Assembly (NCBI GenBank): GCA_002344425.1
Contig: DDTV01000019.1
Span: 1 to 20,455, forward strand
Direction: 5' to 3'
Origin: Candidatus Falkowbacteria bacterium UBA2355
GTDB taxonomy: Bacteria > Patescibacteriota > Patescibacteriia > Patescibacteriales > Patescibacteriaceae
Length of the DNA: 20,455 nucleotides
Below are positions 19,388 to 20,455 of the stretch, piece by piece (position 1 is the stretch's first letter; each line of letters begins with the position of its first letter). The notes under the pieces were generated by a model. That model had not been told where the DNA came from. It made no database searches and saw only the letters and a list, made by a program, of their open reading frames with translations. A program made the translations under genes and the position numbers.

Positions 19388-20455
19388 TTACGAAACCAGT
19401 TTAGCAAATAATTCCAAATATTGCTCGGCCGTTTTTTCCCAAGAAAAAGCAGCGGCTTTTTTTAGTCCCCTGGCCGATAATTCGCTTGCCAAGGCATTAT
19501 CACTCAATACCTCCTTAAGCCCCTCGGCAATAGAGCTCGGATTATAGGCATCAACTAAAACAGCGTCGCTTTCAAGTAGTTCAGGCAACGATGAATTGGC
19601 CGCGGCAACAACCGGCGTACCGCAGGCCATTGCTTCTAAGGGCGGAAAGCCAAAGCCTTCGTAAAAGGAGGGATAGGCAAAAACTGCAGCGAGATTATAA
19701 AGCGCGGCGCGGTCCTTACTATCAATATAATTTAAAACTTTAATATCGCTAGAAAACTTCGCCTCTTTAATCGCTTTGAAAATCGGCGCCGCGCGCCAAC
19801 CGCGTCCGCCGGCTAAGACTAATTCAAGATCAGGAAAATTTCCCGAAGACTTTAAAATATCAAAAGCCTTAACCAAGCCTTCAACGTTTTTTCTCGGCTC
19901 GAGCGTTGCCAGAAAAAGAATAAAGGGTTTGCGCAAACTGTATTTTTCTTTGACCAATCTCAATTCATCCGAATCTTTATTGATCGGCCGCAGGCTTTCA
20001 TCAAGACCCGAGTAGATTGCCGTAACTTTTTGCGGCGCCGCGCCGCAGACTTCGATTAAATCTTGCTGAGTATATTTCGAAACCGCAACCACTCGATTAA
20101 AACGCTTTACCAATTTTTTGACATTGACAAAGCTATGCCAAGCGTTTTTCCGCCAGCTGAAAAATTCCGGATTAACCAAAAAAGATAGATCATGAATCGC
20201 GACAACGCTTTTAACGTTTTTGGAAACCGCTGCGAAATTGATATGGGGCATGAAAAAAATATCAACCTTTTCTTTAACCAACTTATCAAAACGCGGCCGG
20301 CCCCAAAACCATAACAGTGCATAATTAAAAATTTTGTTCGGGAAGCGGCGGCGCACGACTCTGACATTTTGATACTTGGAAAAGTCCGGTAAACGCCGCG
20401 ACACATCCTTGAAGGCATTATAAAAAAGAATATAGCGGTTCTCGCTATCTCTTTC
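19388..20455 (-). CDS. Family 4-type (GT-B) glycosyltransferase, 5' end cut by window edge
   Basis: The frame is open to the right edge and shows 355 residues plus the stop. It is a GT-B retaining glycosyltransferase of the Glycos_transf_1/GT4 group. The N-terminal domain has VVAIHDLSFL; the middle has AVSKYTQQDLIEVC and FLATLEPRKNVEGLVKAF; the donor domain has VLAGGRGW and the E-x7-E motif in YEGFGFPPLEAMACGTPVV. Mannosyl- and similar transferases for envelope glycans commonly look like this. A GTG at 20404 is not the start, because homology-like sequence (RYILFYNAFKD) continues upstream of it. It precedes rarA by 4 nt, an unrelated partner, so the pairing is likely only transcriptional. Substrate is unknown. 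Confidence 0.93.
   Translation of the reverse strand, partial: ERDSENRYILFYNAFKDVSRRLPDFSKYQNVRVVRRRFPNKIFNYALLWFWGRPRFDKLVKEKVDIFFMPHINFAAVSKNVKSVVAIHDLSFLVNPEFFSWRKNAWHSFVNVKKLVKRFNRVVAVSKYTQQDLIEVCGAAPQKVTAIYSGLDESLRPINKDSDELRLVKEKYSLRKPFILFLATLEPRKNVEGLVKAFDILKSSGNFPDLELVLAGGRGWRAAPIFKAIKEAKFSSDIKVLNYIDSKDRAALYNLAAVFAYPSFYEGFGFPPLEAMACGTPVVAAANSSLPELLESDAVLVDAYNPSSIAEGLKEVLSDNALASELSARGLKKAAAFSWEKTAEQYLELFAKLVS

Overview
The window reads as a dense bacterial chromosome segment, most likely from a Candidatus Patescibacteria (CPR) lineage of the Parcubacteria type. This is inferred from four things: the pilM-N-O-x-B-RR-C-pilin order, the short PulG-type prepilin, the compact gene packing with overlapping starts and stops, and the near absence of Shine-Dalgarno sequences. 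No rRNA gene is present to prove the lineage. TGA is used as a stop codon (genes ending at 566 and 6057), so the TGA-as-glycine code of Gracilibacteria and SR1 does not apply.

Layout. 1-4305 (minus) is an envelope glycan block: a multi-span O-antigen ligase/polymerase-like protein with C-terminal TPR repeats, a SAM methyltransferase, and two tandem paralogous family-2 glycosyltransferases, the last cut by the left edge. 4312-11309 (minus) is a type IV pilus block: pilM, a pilN-like gene with a long repeat-bearing cytoplasmic arm, a pilO-like gene, a small unknown membrane protein, pilB, a lone receiver-domain protein, pilC, and a prepilin with its own promoter and terminator. No pilT is present. 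Overlapping divergent promoters at 11338-11393 separate it from a plus-strand pair: a membrane-anchored beta-propeller protein and radA. radA overlaps the convergent trmD by 20 bp. Then, all on minus, come trmD, a KH-domain protein, a histidine kinase, tsf and rpsB. rpsB has a structured leader of about 120 nt. A divergent unknown gene (17660-18154) ends at a bidirectional terminator, followed by rarA and a family-4-type glycosyltransferase cut by the right edge.

Regulatory signals are unusually readable. Several promoters match sigma70 consensus closely (TTGACA or TTG-type -35 boxes, or extended TGnTATAAT), and four hairpin plus U-tract terminators are clear. One promoter implies a leaderless kinase mRNA, and two terminators end within 0-7 nt of the next start codon. 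Only rpsB and the unknown gene at 17660 have convincing Shine-Dalgarno sequences.

There are no tRNAs, rRNAs, CRISPR arrays, insertion sequences or prophage genes. No gene-free stretch exceeds 300 bases; the largest, 17438-17659, holds the rpsB leader and divergent promoters. I found no multi-gene system that is clearly new. The best leads are the rpsB leader, the pilus operon with an embedded receiver and an unknown membrane protein, the leaderless kinase, and the scarcity of Shine-Dalgarno sequences.
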